A stretch of 64,000 nucleotides of DNA, taken from assembly GCF_048323755.1 (NCBI RefSeq), contig NZ_JBLWFS010000006.1, forward strand, positions 124,001-188,000, written 5' to 3'. The notes under the pieces were generated by a model. The model did no database searches. It was not told the origin of the DNA and saw only the letters and a program-made list of their open reading frames with translations. Positions 25,120 to 32,503 of this stretch are shown in pieces (positions within the stretch are counted from its first letter, which is position 1; every line of letters begins with the position of its first letter). Position numbers and translations under genes: made by a program. The stretch is from Alkalihalobacterium sp048323755 (lineage in GTDB: Bacteria; Bacillota; Bacilli; Bacillales; Bacillaceae_F).

Positions 25120-25273
25120 GTTGCTTTTAGCTATTGGACCGTAACCAAGCGAAAGCTTGGTTCTTCACGCTTTAGCGTGAATCTTTTGAATATAAATCAG
25201 CCAGGTGGATAAATGAATTTATCCATTATGGCTGATTTATATTCAAAAAACGGTCCAATAGCAACAAAGTTTA
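25120..25273 (+). repeat. Branched hairpin repeat, copy 1
   Basis: Closing stem GCTATTGGACCGT (25130-25142) with ACGGTCCAATAGC (25250-25262) encloses three arms: AACCAAGC-GAAA-GCTTGGTT (GNRA loop), TTCACGCT-TT-AGCGTGAA, and a long AT-rich stem TTTGAATATAAATCAGCCA/complement with its own inner hairpin. Ends with GCAACAAAGTTTA. A second copy in opposite orientation lies at 29129-29266. Non-coding, dispersed structured element; may act as RNA or as DNA cruciform. Confidence 0.85.
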
Positions 25274-25532
25274 CGAAAACAGACTAATATTATTATGAAA
25301 AAAACGTTCAATACTAAATTTACATAAGAGTTTTTTCACCTACAAAAGAAAGATTGTAGGAATTCGTCTAAAAAAATCAATATATTTATATCTCATTTCA
25401 TTTTGAAGAGCTAACCCTCGTAAAAGATGAATAAACACAGGGAGAGCCTAGGAGAATTAAAATACAGAAAATTCTGAAATGCGATATATTGAACATAGAG
25501 AATACTAAACTATATTTCAAGGGGGATTGAAA
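25274..25532. other. AT-rich upstream region of the PapR-like gene
   Basis: No gene seen. CAGAA-AA-TTCTG (25466-25477) is a short dyad about 55 bases before the peptide gene and could be a regulator site; no canonical PlcR box (TATGNAN4TNCATA) was found. Confidence 0.4.
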
Positions 25533-25664
25533 TTGAAAAAGTTCTTACTTCATTGCATTGCTGGGTTAGCGATCGTACTAGGGTTAACTGGCTTTAGTAA
25601 CATAGATGCAGAACCAACCTCTTCTCCAATTAAAATTCAGGAGGATTTACCTCATCGTCATTAA
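25533..25664 (+). CDS. PapR-like secreted signalling peptide precursor
   Basis: 43-codon gene, TTG start seven bases after GGGGG. The product has a Lys-Lys N-terminus, a hydrophobic core (residues 4-20), a likely signal-peptidase site after N-I-D-A (25-26) and a hydrophilic tail ending in EDLPHRH. Architecture and length match PapR precursors of the B. cereus group (48 aa, ending S/A-D-L-P-F-E-F/Y): the D-L-P triplet is at the identical distance from the C-terminus. It lies next to a PlcR-sized HTH-TPR regulator gene but on the opposite strand. Role as the regulator's ligand is inference. Confidence 0.65.
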   Translation: MKKFLLHCIAGLAIVLGLTGFSNIDAEPTSSPIKIQEDLPHRH

Positions 25665-25679
25665 AGCATCATGGATCAT

Positions 25680-25760
25680 GGTTGACTTCGCACCACCTTA
25701 ATGACTAAAAGAAACTTCAATCAAAGACTTAGTACCTAAAACTTTTAGGAGAAGTCAACC
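25680..25760. repeat. Nested inverted repeats upstream of the toxin candidate
   Basis: GGTTGACTTC (25680-25689) and GAAGTCAACC (25751-25760) are perfect reverse complements 61 bases apart; inside lies CCTAAAA-c-TTTTAGG (25735-25749). Could be a terminator-like structure after the peptide gene or part of the toxin leader. Confidence 0.6.
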
Positions 25761-25789
25761 TAAACTATAAAAAGGAGTTCATAAAAAGT

Positions 25790-25831
25790 ATGAAAGATGT
25801 CGTCTACAATCCCATGATGAACAGCCAATAA
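25790..25831 (+). CDS. Candidate leader peptide upstream of toxin (13 aa)
   Basis: MKDVVYNPMMNSQ, preceded by AAAAAGGAG with a long 12-base spacing. Its stop codon overlaps the anti-ribosome-site arm (25831-25837) that pairs with the toxin's ribosome site, so translation to the stop would open that hairpin. Very short and untested. Confidence 0.3.
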   Translation: MKDVVYNPMMNSQ

Positions 25832-25852
25832 TCCCCCGTAGAAAGGGGTGAT
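25831..25852 (+). promoter_or_regulatory. Hairpin hiding the toxin ribosome site
   Basis: ATCCCC pairs with GGGG-t-GAT across an eight-base loop, sequestering AAAGGGGTGAT. Further downstream, GCTGTTC (25967-25973) can pair with GAACAGC (25819-25825), giving a long-range 5'-3' contact typical of type I toxin mRNAs. Confidence 0.55.
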
Positions 25853-25856
25853 AACA

Positions 25857-25949
25857 GTGGATGCAATGACGGTATTCTTAGCAACCGGTGTATTTTTATT
25901 AACTCTTGTAAACCTAGTCATTCTTCTAATTGAGAAAATAAAAAAATGA
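25857..25949 (+). CDS. Holin-like type I toxin candidate (30 aa)
   Basis: 30-residue peptide with a single transmembrane helix and basic end: MDAMTVFLATGVFLLTLVN then VILLIEKIKK. Size, helix and Lys-rich tail match the TxpA/BsrG 'putative holin-like toxin' class, as does the AAAGGGGTGAT ribosome site. GTG 25857 is best spaced; ATG 25866 is an alternative. The antitoxin would be an antisense RNA to the 3' part, which I cannot demonstrate. Too short to detect by size-filtered gene finding. Confidence 0.6.
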   Translation: MDAMTVFLATGVFLLTLVNLVILLIEKIKK

Positions 25950-25971
25950 TCGTTGTGGGGTGGTTTGCTGT

Positions 25972-26853
25972 TCATCCAACATTCGTATAAGTGATAATTT
26001 CATTTCTGACAATCGTTGCAAATGGTTCGTTTCCTTCTAATTCAAATATCATTTTGGCTTTCTCTAAGTACTGTATTCCTTTTTGTATATGATCTAAGCC
26101 AATCAAATTCTTTCCCTTTTGAAAGTGTAACTCACCGAATAGACACATGATTTCGTGTTCGATGCATAACTTAATTCCTCGGTTGACTTGATCTAAGGAA
26201 CGTTGATAGTCACGGTAAGTTGTTAGCGTCTTCGCATAATTGTATAAAATTCTTATTTTTATACTTTTATCTTGGACAACCGGTCGCTTTTTTAGATGAA
26301 ACAGTGCCATTTCATAGTGCGAGATGGAATTCTTAAAATCACTAATTTCACTGTAGATAATCGCGATACTCGTTAAGATCTCAATTTGCCTCTCCGAAAA
26401 AGTCTTAGATGTTGTATCGGTATGTTCAACAGCTCCTTTTAACATCTCAAGAGACTGAATAGCATCCCCGTGAATATAAAATAAACAAATCGCTTGATGC
26501 CATAGCATAAATTGTTGATTTACCTTCGTTTGAAATAAGGGGTTTGACATCTCACTCTCAATCATCTTTGAAACCGACCTGTAATTTCGCTTTCTTACTT
26601 CTTGGCGGATTTGGAAGAAAACTTCTTGCACATAATCTAATCGTGGACAATCCGTTATATCAAAAAAATAATTAATATCCACTCCAAATCGGTTAGCTAT
26701 CTTATAAAGCACATCTGCAGATGGCGAAACATCCCCACATTCAATTTGACTGATCAGAGATTGAGTACAAATTCCTTCGGCTAATTCTTTTTGAGACAGG
26801 CGCAAATAATTCCTTAACTCTCTAATGGCCTTTCCAACTTGTATCGTTTCCAT
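25972..26853 (-). CDS. HTH-TPR regulator, PlcR-like (RRNPP family)
   Basis: 293-residue protein: XRE-type helix-turn-helix at residues 5-60 ('IRELRNYLRLSQKELAEGICTQSLISQIECG'), then degenerate tetratricopeptide repeats to the C-terminus ('AIIYSEISDFKNSISHYEMALFHLKK', 'YRDYQRSLDQVNRGIKLC', 'GLDHIQKGIQYLEKAKMIFE'). Length matches PlcR (285 aa) rather than NprR (about 420 aa). RRNPP proteins bind re-imported peptides in the TPR domain. ATG 26853 follows GGTGGTGA. Divergent from the intracellular protease gene and convergent with the PapR-like peptide and toxin genes. Confidence 0.85.
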   Translation of the reverse strand: METIQVGKAIRELRNYLRLSQKELAEGICTQSLISQIECGDVSPSADVLYKIANRFGVDINYFFDITDCPRLDYVQEVFFQIRQEVRKRNYRSVSKMIESEMSNPLFQTKVNQQFMLWHQAICLFYIHGDAIQSLEMLKGAVEHTDTTSKTFSERQIEILTSIAIIYSEISDFKNSISHYEMALFHLKKRPVVQDKSIKIRILYNYAKTLTTYRDYQRSLDQVNRGIKLCIEHEIMCLFGELHFQKGKNLIGLDHIQKGIQYLEKAKMIFELEGNEPFATIVRNEIITYTNVG

Positions 26854-27030
26854 ATTCACCACCAACAGCTTTATTTTCATTTTACTAACGAAACAAAGGA
26901 TAAACAATCAGCCAATGGTAATTTTGTTTATATAAGTGTAAAAATGTTATCCAAACTATTAACTACCAAATGCTAAAATTTGTTTCCTTCATACGTTCGT
27001 TCACCAATTGACATGAAAAGGAGGAGTTCT
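26854..27030. promoter_or_regulatory. Divergent promoter region of regulator and protease
   Basis: 177 bases separating two divergent starts. AAACAAT (26900-26906) and ATTTTGTTT (26924-26932) form an imperfect dyad around CAGCCAATGGTA. It is the obvious place for a regulator site; no consensus PlcR box is present. Confidence 0.45.
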
Positions 27031-28005
27031 ATGAGTTCTGAAGTTCGTTTAATTCCATATCAAGTTGAAGAAGTTTCTGCATATGCAGAAGAAAAAGTTC
27101 CAAAGGGAGTTGTTATGGTTGAGGCCCCGCAAATATGGGACAAGGATCAAGGTGATCACATTGTTATCGCGGTATTAGATACTGGCTGTCAAATGAACCA
27201 TCCTGATTTACAAGATCGAATTATTGATGGATTTAATTTCACAACCGATTTTCGGGGTGATCCAGAAAACTTTGCAGATAACAACGGACACGGCACACAT
27301 GTGGCAGGAACAATAGCTGCCTCTTTAAATGACGGTGGCGTCGTAGGAGTTGCACCTAAAGCTGACCTCTTAATATTGAAAGTTCTTTCAGGTACTGGTG
27401 GTGGAAAATACGATTGGATCATTAACGCCATTCATTACGCCATTCATTGGGAGGGGAGCAACGGTGAAAAAGTCCGAGTCATTTCAATGTCACTAGGCGG
27501 ACCTCACGATATTCCATTGCTCCACGAAGCGATAAAAGAAGCAGTTCGCCATGACATTATGGTTGTATGTGCTGCTGGAAATGACGGTGATGGAAAAGAA
27601 GATACACTCCAGCGAGCTTACCCAGGTTACTATCCAGAAGTTGTTCAAGTTGGTGCCGTCGATTTCAACCGTAATTTAGCTTCCTTTACGAATACAAACG
27701 ATGAAATTGACTTAGTCGCACCAGGCGTAAACATCCTTTCAACATATCTTGATAGTAACTATGCTCGATTATCCGGTACTTCCATGGCTACTCCTCACGT
27801 TACAGGTGCGATCGCTCTTTTAATTAATATTTGCGAAAGAGAATTTGGGCGAAAGCTAACAGAACCAGAAATGTATGCACAATTAATTCGGCGTACGGTT
27901 CCACTAGGATTTAGTAAATATGCTGAAGGCAATGGTTTACTTTCACTGTATTCCGCCACTCAATCGTTAAATTTCTTATTCAGTTCAGATCATCAAACCG
28001 CCTAA
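27031..28005 (+). CDS. isp: Intracellular serine protease (subtilisin family)
   Basis: 324-residue subtilase of the ISP group. Catalytic triad Asp50 (VLDTG), His87 (NNGHGTH) and Ser251 (GTSMATPH), oxyanion Asn184 (AAGND). No signal peptide; instead the short N-terminal propeptide with the L-I-P-Y motif (7-10) that blocks the active site in intracellular subtilisins until cleaved. Start ATG 27031 follows AAAGGAGGAG. Likely role: turnover of cytoplasmic protein in stationary phase or sporulation. Divergent from the RRNPP regulator, which may control it. Confidence 0.93.
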   Translation: MSSEVRLIPYQVEEVSAYAEEKVPKGVVMVEAPQIWDKDQGDHIVIAVLDTGCQMNHPDLQDRIIDGFNFTTDFRGDPENFADNNGHGTHVAGTIAASLNDGGVVGVAPKADLLILKVLSGTGGGKYDWIINAIHYAIHWEGSNGEKVRVISMSLGGPHDIPLLHEAIKEAVRHDIMVVCAAGNDGDGKEDTLQRAYPGYYPEVVQVGAVDFNRNLASFTNTNDEIDLVAPGVNILSTYLDSNYARLSGTSMATPHVTGAIALLINICEREFGRKLTEPEMYAQLIRRTVPLGFSKYAEGNGLLSLYSATQSLNFLFSSDHQTA

Positions 28006-28052
28006 TACAAAAGACAACCACAGGAGTGGTTGTCTTTTGTATTATTATTTGT
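28004..28052 (+). terminator. Very strong terminator of isp
   Basis: Perfect 18-pair stem AATACAAAAGACAACCAC / complement with AGGA loop, followed by ATTATTTG. Functions on both strands. Confidence 0.92.
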
Positions 28053-28055
28053 ATT

Positions 28056-28262
28056 TTAGAATTTAAAATTACCGGTTTTGTTTTTCTTAAGTTGACCTCG
28101 CTCCACTAGCATCTCTAAAACCTTTTTGGTAACGAGTGTGTTATTACTTGTATCTTTGAGTTGCGGGTTACTCGCTTTTAACTTCTTAGCAGCTCCTTCG
28201 TAAGAAATTGCCCTTTTCGATTCCTTGACCATTTCAAGCAATTGAATAGTATAACTTTTCAT
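28056..28262 (-). CDS. Small helical protein, possible winged helix
   Basis: 68-residue basic protein: 'YTIQLLEMVKESKRAISYEGAAKKLKASNPQ' and 'LVTKKVLEMLVERGQLKKNKTGNFKF' read like a short winged-helix domain. AAAGGGTGATG precedes the ATG. No family recognised with certainty. Confidence 0.6.
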   Translation of the reverse strand: MKSYTIQLLEMVKESKRAISYEGAAKKLKASNPQLKDTSNNTLVTKKVLEMLVERGQLKKNKTGNFKF

Positions 28263-28344
28263 TACATCACCCTTTCAAAGTAAATTTAATTGTAACACAG
28301 TTTTGGAAAAAAAGGAAATTTCGAACTTTTTCTAAAATAAATAG

Positions 28345-28371
28345 AGACTAATCCAAATTGGATCAGTCTCT
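28345..28371 (-). terminator. Terminator of the CAP/LysM gene
   Basis: GAGACTGATCC / GGATTAGTCTC hairpin followed on the minus strand by TATTTATTTT. Confidence 0.85.
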
Positions 28372-28383
28372 TCATCCATTCTA

Positions 28384-29019
28384 TTATCTTGCTTGAATAA
28401 ACATTTGCACCCATGCACCGTGATAGAAACCTACCCCAATTGTGTCAAAGTTAGGGTTTAGGATATTTTGACGGTGCCCTGGTGAATTCATCCATGCATT
28501 CATCACTTCTTGTGGTGTTCTTTGACCTTTTGCGATGTTTTCTCCAGCTGAACGATAGCTGACACCAAACGTTCTTAACATATCAAAAGGTGTACCATAG
28601 TTTGGACTGTTATGTGCGAAGTAATTAGAATTAATTAAGTCTTCCGCTTTTTTATGGGCAACATGTTTTACATCGGCTCGGTGCTGAAGTGGTCTTAAGC
28701 CATTTTTTTGTCTCTCTTGATTAACAAGCGCTGCCACTTGATCTTCGAATGCACTATGATGAGCTGCATCAGGTTTTAAACGAATCACTTCACCTACGTG
28801 CATATTTCTTGGCTCTACATCTGGATTAAGTCTCATTAATTCTCGGTAGTCTAACCCATAACGTTGGGCGATAAACCAGAATGTATCACCGCGTGAGACT
28901 TTGTAGTGAGAGAATGGGGGTTCTTTAAACATTTTAATTTGTGCGTCCGCGGAAGGTTGTACAGAAAAAAGCGAAGCCATAAGTACAACTGCAACGAGAA
29001 CAAACTGTAATCGTTTCAT
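28384..29019 (-). CDS. Secreted CAP-domain protein with LysM (YkwD-like)
   Basis: 211-residue exported protein: signal peptide (residues 1-27, ending S-A-D-A), one LysM domain (about 36-82, 'YKVSRGDTFWFIAQRYGLDYRELMRLNPDV') for peptidoglycan binding, and a CAP/SCP domain (about 92-209: 'ALVNQERQKNGLRPL', 'SNYFAHNSP', 'AGENIAKGQ', 'WMNSPGHRQNILNPNFDTIGVG'). This is the YkwD/SafA-like arrangement of Bacillus. Start ATG 29019 follows GGAGG by 11 bases. Confidence 0.92.
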   Translation of the reverse strand: MKRLQFVLVAVVLMASLFSVQPSADAQIKMFKEPPFSHYKVSRGDTFWFIAQRYGLDYRELMRLNPDVEPRNMHVGEVIRLKPDAAHHSAFEDQVAALVNQERQKNGLRPLQHRADVKHVAHKKAEDLINSNYFAHNSPNYGTPFDMLRTFGVSYRSAGENIAKGQRTPQEVMNAWMNSPGHRQNILNPNFDTIGVGFYHGAWVQMFIQAR

Positions 29020-29128
29020 AAATAGTAGTACCTCCATGTAAGTATTTTTCAAAATTAAGTTTCTCTTTTTTGTTAGAAAGCATACACCATTTGTGACTTC
29101 TTCCTGTTTTTTTATAAGGATACTTTCT

Positions 29129-29266
29129 TAAACTTTGTTGCTTTTGGACCAAAATAGCCTTTTCAAAACAAATTCATTTGTCTGAACGGCTATTTTATTT
29201 TCCAAAGCTTCACGCATAGCGTGAAGAGCCAAGCATTCGCTTGGCTTACGGTCCACACGGAGCAAA
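29129..29266 (-). repeat. Branched hairpin repeat, copy 2 (inverted)
   Basis: Reverse-orientation relative of the element at 25120-25273. On the minus strand: GGACCGTAA, GCCAAGC-GAAT-GCTTGGC, CTTCACGC-TAT-GCGTGAAG, an AT-rich stem AAAATAGCC/GGCTATTTT with inner ACAAAT-GA-ATTTGT, then GGTCCAAAAGCAACAAAGTTTA. Hairpin order and flanks are conserved although the AT-rich arm differs in sequence, which means the structure is preserved. Confidence 0.85.
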
Positions 29267-29351
29267 AATCTTTGTAAAATGAGCCTTTTATAAAAAGGAA
29301 ATGGATGGATATGCTATAATGGATAAACTACATATAAAAACTGGAGGCACT

Positions 29352-29822
29352 ATGTTAACTTTTGAAGAAAAATTAGCTATTATTGAGTCATTTGATCAAT
29401 TAAAAAGAAAAGATGTTTCGCTTGGACGAGTGAACTTTCAGTACGAGGAAAGCAAGAGCGATAAGAAAAATGTTGTCTACCATCTTCATCCTAATGGAAA
29501 TGGATTTGTATATATTGGAAAAGTGAAAGGCTATTCTACCGATCAAAAAGGAATGGTCAATATTCGTGATTTCTCATCTGATCAATTGAAGGATATTATT
29601 GAGAAATCCATCACTATCCTTAATAGTGAACCAAATACGGAAGAGATAGTACCGGTTGAAGCTACCGAGGAAACATGGATTAATCGTGATAAACAAACAT
29701 TGACTCTTTTGTACGAAGATGATATGTGGAATGTGTATGCCGGTTTAAACTTAGATGGTACATTTAATACCTATGGTGAGGCAACGGCGTATCTAGATGA
29801 AGAAGGGTTTAAGCAATTATAG
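29352..29822 (+). CDS. Conserved hypothetical protein
   Basis: 156-residue soluble protein starting at ATG 29352 behind GGAGG. Contains 'YHLHPNGNGFVYIGKV' and 'MVNIRDFSSDQLKDIIEKSI' and a C-terminal acidic beta-rich half 'LTLLYEDDMWNVYAGLNLDGTFNTYGEA'. No family recognised; no signal peptide or membrane helix. Closed by a strong terminator. Confidence 0.7.
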   Translation: MLTFEEKLAIIESFDQLKRKDVSLGRVNFQYEESKSDKKNVVYHLHPNGNGFVYIGKVKGYSTDQKGMVNIRDFSSDQLKDIIEKSITILNSEPNTEEIVPVEATEETWINRDKQTLTLLYEDDMWNVYAGLNLDGTFNTYGEATAYLDEEGFKQL

Positions 29823-29829
29823 TGTGAAA

Positions 29830-29862
29830 AAAGCAGCAACGTCATTGTACGTTGCTGCTTTG
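29830..29862. terminator. Bidirectional terminator
   Basis: AAAGCAGCAACGT / ACGTTGCTGCTTT stem with six-base loop. Confidence 0.9.
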
Positions 29863-29872
29863 AATAGTGTAA

Positions 29873-30088
29873 TTATGATTTCACTTCATATTTACTATGA
29901 TTAATTACCGTTCGAGCCAAGTTTCCATTCTTTTCTTTTCTGTTTAATTCAACGGCTACAGAATTTGTATAAACAGCAATTACTTTTGCTTGCTCACCCT
30001 TTTCTGTCCCTTGATTAATTTGAATGATATCACCGATATTAACTTGCGGTTCTTGTGGTTCTTGTGGTTCTTGTTGTTCTTCTGTCAT
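29873..30088 (-). CDS. DUF2187 family protein (YkvS-like)
   Basis: 71-residue protein: Gln/Glu/Pro repeat at the N-terminus (three E-P-Q units from a 9-bp tandem repeat), then an SH3-like KOW-type barrel 'VNIGDIIQINQGTEKGEQAKVIAVYTNSVAVEL' ending 'RTVINHSKYEV', the DUF2187 signature. Start ATG 30088 follows GGGGG. Function unknown. Confidence 0.8.
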   Translation of the reverse strand: MTEEQQEPQEPQEPQVNIGDIIQINQGTEKGEQAKVIAVYTNSVAVELNRKEKNGNLARTVINHSKYEVKS

Positions 30089-30331
30089 TTTAATTTCCCC
30101 CTTTTTATTAAAGTATTTCCCCTTTACTTGTAAACATTCTGCCCACACGATGAATAAAAAAGCGATAGATTAAGTAACCCACTATCACCTTTTGTTAAAA
30201 TATAACATTATCCTTAAGTAACAGCTCGTTCATACTAAGGGTATTATGAGATTTAGGTCTGTTATGTATTCTTCGAACAAAGCCCTTAGATATGATATCA
30301 TTAGTAAAAAAGAAAGAAAAGGTGTTTGTGT

Positions 30332-30715
30332 ATGGAAAATCAATTAGAAATTGGCCAAATGGTCACAGGTATTTATAAAACAGGCAAATACATAGGGGAA
30401 ATTACGAACATCAGACCCTCACAGTACGTTGTAAGAGTCTTAGCCGTTCTTAAACATCCTGATCAAGGTGACTTACATAACCCAAAAGAAACAGATGTTT
30501 CCTTGTTTCACGAACGCAGAGCATTAGCTCACCGAGAGCAAACAAACATTCCTGCGGTTTATGTCAAACCTTTTGAAGGGGAAGTTCCTACTTACGAGGA
30601 ATCCCTTAAAGAAGCTTTAAAAAAGCAATATACAAAGCTTGAAGAAGATAATAGTGATTGGGCCAAGAAATCGATGGAAATGCTCCAGTCACTAGAAAAA
30701 GATTATTTTAAATAG
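30332..30715 (+). CDS. kapB: Kinase-associated protein B
   Basis: 127-residue protein closely resembling B. subtilis KapB (about 128 aa), which supports KinB-dependent entry into the sporulation phosphorelay. Diagnostic run: 'YKTGKYIGEITNIRP', 'VRVLAVLKHPDQGDLHNPKET', 'FHERRALAHREQTNIP', 'VKPFEGEVPTYEESLK'. ATG 30332 is chosen after AAAAGGTG. In B. subtilis kapB follows kinB; here it is alone, and a KinB-type kinase lies at 17674. Confidence 0.88.
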   Translation: MENQLEIGQMVTGIYKTGKYIGEITNIRPSQYVVRVLAVLKHPDQGDLHNPKETDVSLFHERRALAHREQTNIPAVYVKPFEGEVPTYEESLKEALKKQYTKLEEDNSDWAKKSMEMLQSLEKDYFK

Positions 30716-30729
30716 ATCTAAATCTACAT

Positions 30730-30784
30730 AAAGCTAATTGGCTCAACTGGGAAACCACACTCGTTTATCCAATTAGCTTTTTTC
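30730..30784. terminator. Bidirectional terminator, kapB/amidase
   Basis: AAAGCTAATTGG / CCAATTAGCTTT stem with a 27-base loop and TTTTTT; overlaps the amidase stop codon. Confidence 0.8.
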
Positions 30785-32272
30785 TTTCCTCACCTGTCCA
30801 ACATCAATCCACATATCACTTTGCTCCAATTCTCCTGCTAGTTGATATAGGAGTTCTTCTTTTCCTCTTGCTGCTACAAATTGAACACCACATGGTAATC
30901 CGTCCTTTGTCTTATGCAATGGCACTGTCATCGCAGGTTGTCCTGTAAGATTGGCAAGTTGAGTAAAAGGCGTCCGCATTAAGCTTTGCTCAGCAATCTG
31001 ATCGACCATACCTGTCTTCTTTAGCAAGCCACCTAAGCCAATAGAACCAATCGCATTAATTAATAATTTTTCCATCGGTTTCGGCTCAAGTTCCCCAATT
31101 TTTGCGGGAGGAAATGCAGTAGTTGGAGTCACGTACAAATCATACGTTTCATGAAACGCTTCCATTGCAAATGCGGCCTTATCCCATTCTCTTAAGCTTA
31201 ACACGAACTCTTCTGCAGACGTTGCTCGACCGAGTAAGCCCAATAACCAAGTCTGCGGTTCAACGTCACTACTTTTAGCTTTTCGTCCTAATACGTCTTC
31301 TAATGACGAAAGAGTTGCAGCCACTTCTCCAAAATACATCGTTAAATAACCAGTAGCAATTTTCCTACCATCTACTGGCGCCCCCTGTTCTTCAACAAAA
31401 TGCCCCATCTTTTCAAGAAGTTTTACTGATTTTAAAACAGCGTCCTTACACTCTGGATGAACCTCGGTCCCTAAAGGTGACTCGGTCGTGAACGCAATTT
31501 TAAGTTTTTTATCAACCGGTTGATTGACACAATCTAGGTAGCTTCCGTCGAAAGGTAGTGCATAAAAGGCTGCTCCTTTTTCCAATCCGTGTACCTCATC
31601 TAGCATCGCAGCACTGTCACGGACTGATCTAGTTAATACATGATCTGAAGATGCACCTTGCCAGTGTCTCCCGAATATAGGCCCAGCTGGTGTACGTCCT
31701 CTCGTCGGTTTCAACCCAAAAAGACCACAATAAGCTCCCGGAATGCGAATGGATCCGCCACCATCATTAGCGCCTGCCATAGGGACCATCCCTGCTGCAA
31801 CAGCTGCTGCTGAACCGCCGCTTGAGCCACCTGGGGTATAGTTTAAGTTCCATGGGTTTCTTGTTGGACCATAGTAAGTGGGTTCTGTAATCCCCATTAA
31901 TGCAAATTCTGGTGTATTTGTAACACCTACAAAAACAGCGCCTGTATTTCGAACTCGTCTCACAAATTCATTATCTTTTTTCGCACGGTATGAACTGAGC
32001 GCTTTTGATCCAGAAGTAATTGGTTCACCTTCGATTTCTTGCGTTATATCCTTTAGAAGCATTGGAACTCCAGCAAATCGTCCAGTCCACTCATTACTTT
32101 CTATCGCAAACTCAGCTTGTTCATACATTTTATGGATAACTGCGTTTAATGCAGGATTTTGCTCTTCGATTACTTGTATCGCTTCTTCTAATAGCTCTTT
32201 CGGTTGAACTTGCTTGGTTTTTACAAGCTCAGCCATCCCTAGAGCATCGTAATTTTTATAGATGTCAGACAT
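30773..32272 (-). CDS. Amidase (amidase signature family)
   Basis: 499-residue enzyme of the amidase signature family. Ser-cisSer-Lys triad: Lys74 (LLKD), cis-Ser150 in [10 protein letters not shown], nucleophile Ser174 in GGGSIRIPG. Similar to aliphatic/aryl amidases and 6-aminohexanoate-cyclic-dimer hydrolase-like proteins; it is not part of a gatCAB cluster. Soluble, monocistronic. Substrate unknown. Confidence 0.9.
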   Translation of the reverse strand: MSDIYKNYDALGMAELVKTKQVQPKELLEEAIQVIEEQNPALNAVIHKMYEQAEFAIESNEWTGRFAGVPMLLKDITQEIEGEPITSGSKALSSYRAKKDNEFVRRVRNTGAVFVGVTNTPEFALMGITEPTYYGPTRNPWNLNYTPGGSSGGSAAAVAAGMVPMAGANDGGGSIRIPGAYCGLFGLKPTRGRTPAGPIFGRHWQGASSDHVLTRSVRDSAAMLDEVHGLEKGAAFYALPFDGSYLDCVNQPVDKKLKIAFTTESPLGTEVHPECKDAVLKSVKLLEKMGHFVEEQGAPVDGRKIATGYLTMYFGEVAATLSSLEDVLGRKAKSSDVEPQTWLLGLLGRATSAEEFVLSLREWDKAAFAMEAFHETYDLYVTPTTAFPPAKIGELEPKPMEKLLINAIGSIGLGGLLKKTGMVDQIAEQSLMRTPFTQLANLTGQPAMTVPLHKTKDGLPCGVQFVAARGKEELLYQLAGELEQSDMWIDVGQVRKEKS

Positions 32273-32446
32273 TCAATCACCCCTGTATATTTGTCATTTT
32301 CCATCAGCCTTTACTTTGCCTTGACCCTTTTTATGCAAAAAACGATCCAAAACTACAGTGTATGCGTCTGTATGACTTTTTTACCTTTTTGTTAGATAAG
32401 TGATTTCGACGTCTATATCTAAATTCCCTTTTTCATACGCCAAAAC

Positions 32447-32477
32447 AAAAAACACAATCGCCAGACTGTGTTTTTTT
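32447..32477 (-). terminator. Terminator of the YhfW-like gene
   Basis: AAAAACACA / TGTGTTTTT hairpin with U-tracts on both strands. Confidence 0.85.
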
Positions 32478-32503
32478 GCCTCTTTGGTTATATACTTTAT
32501 TTT

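Noticed and set aside
25760..25975. 71-codon minus-strand frame across the toxin
   Set aside because: It is antisense to the toxin and leader and has no ribosome site or family features.
26854..27030. Canonical PlcR box before isp
   Set aside because: I looked for TATGNAN4TNCATA on both strands and found none; only an imperfect dyad is present.
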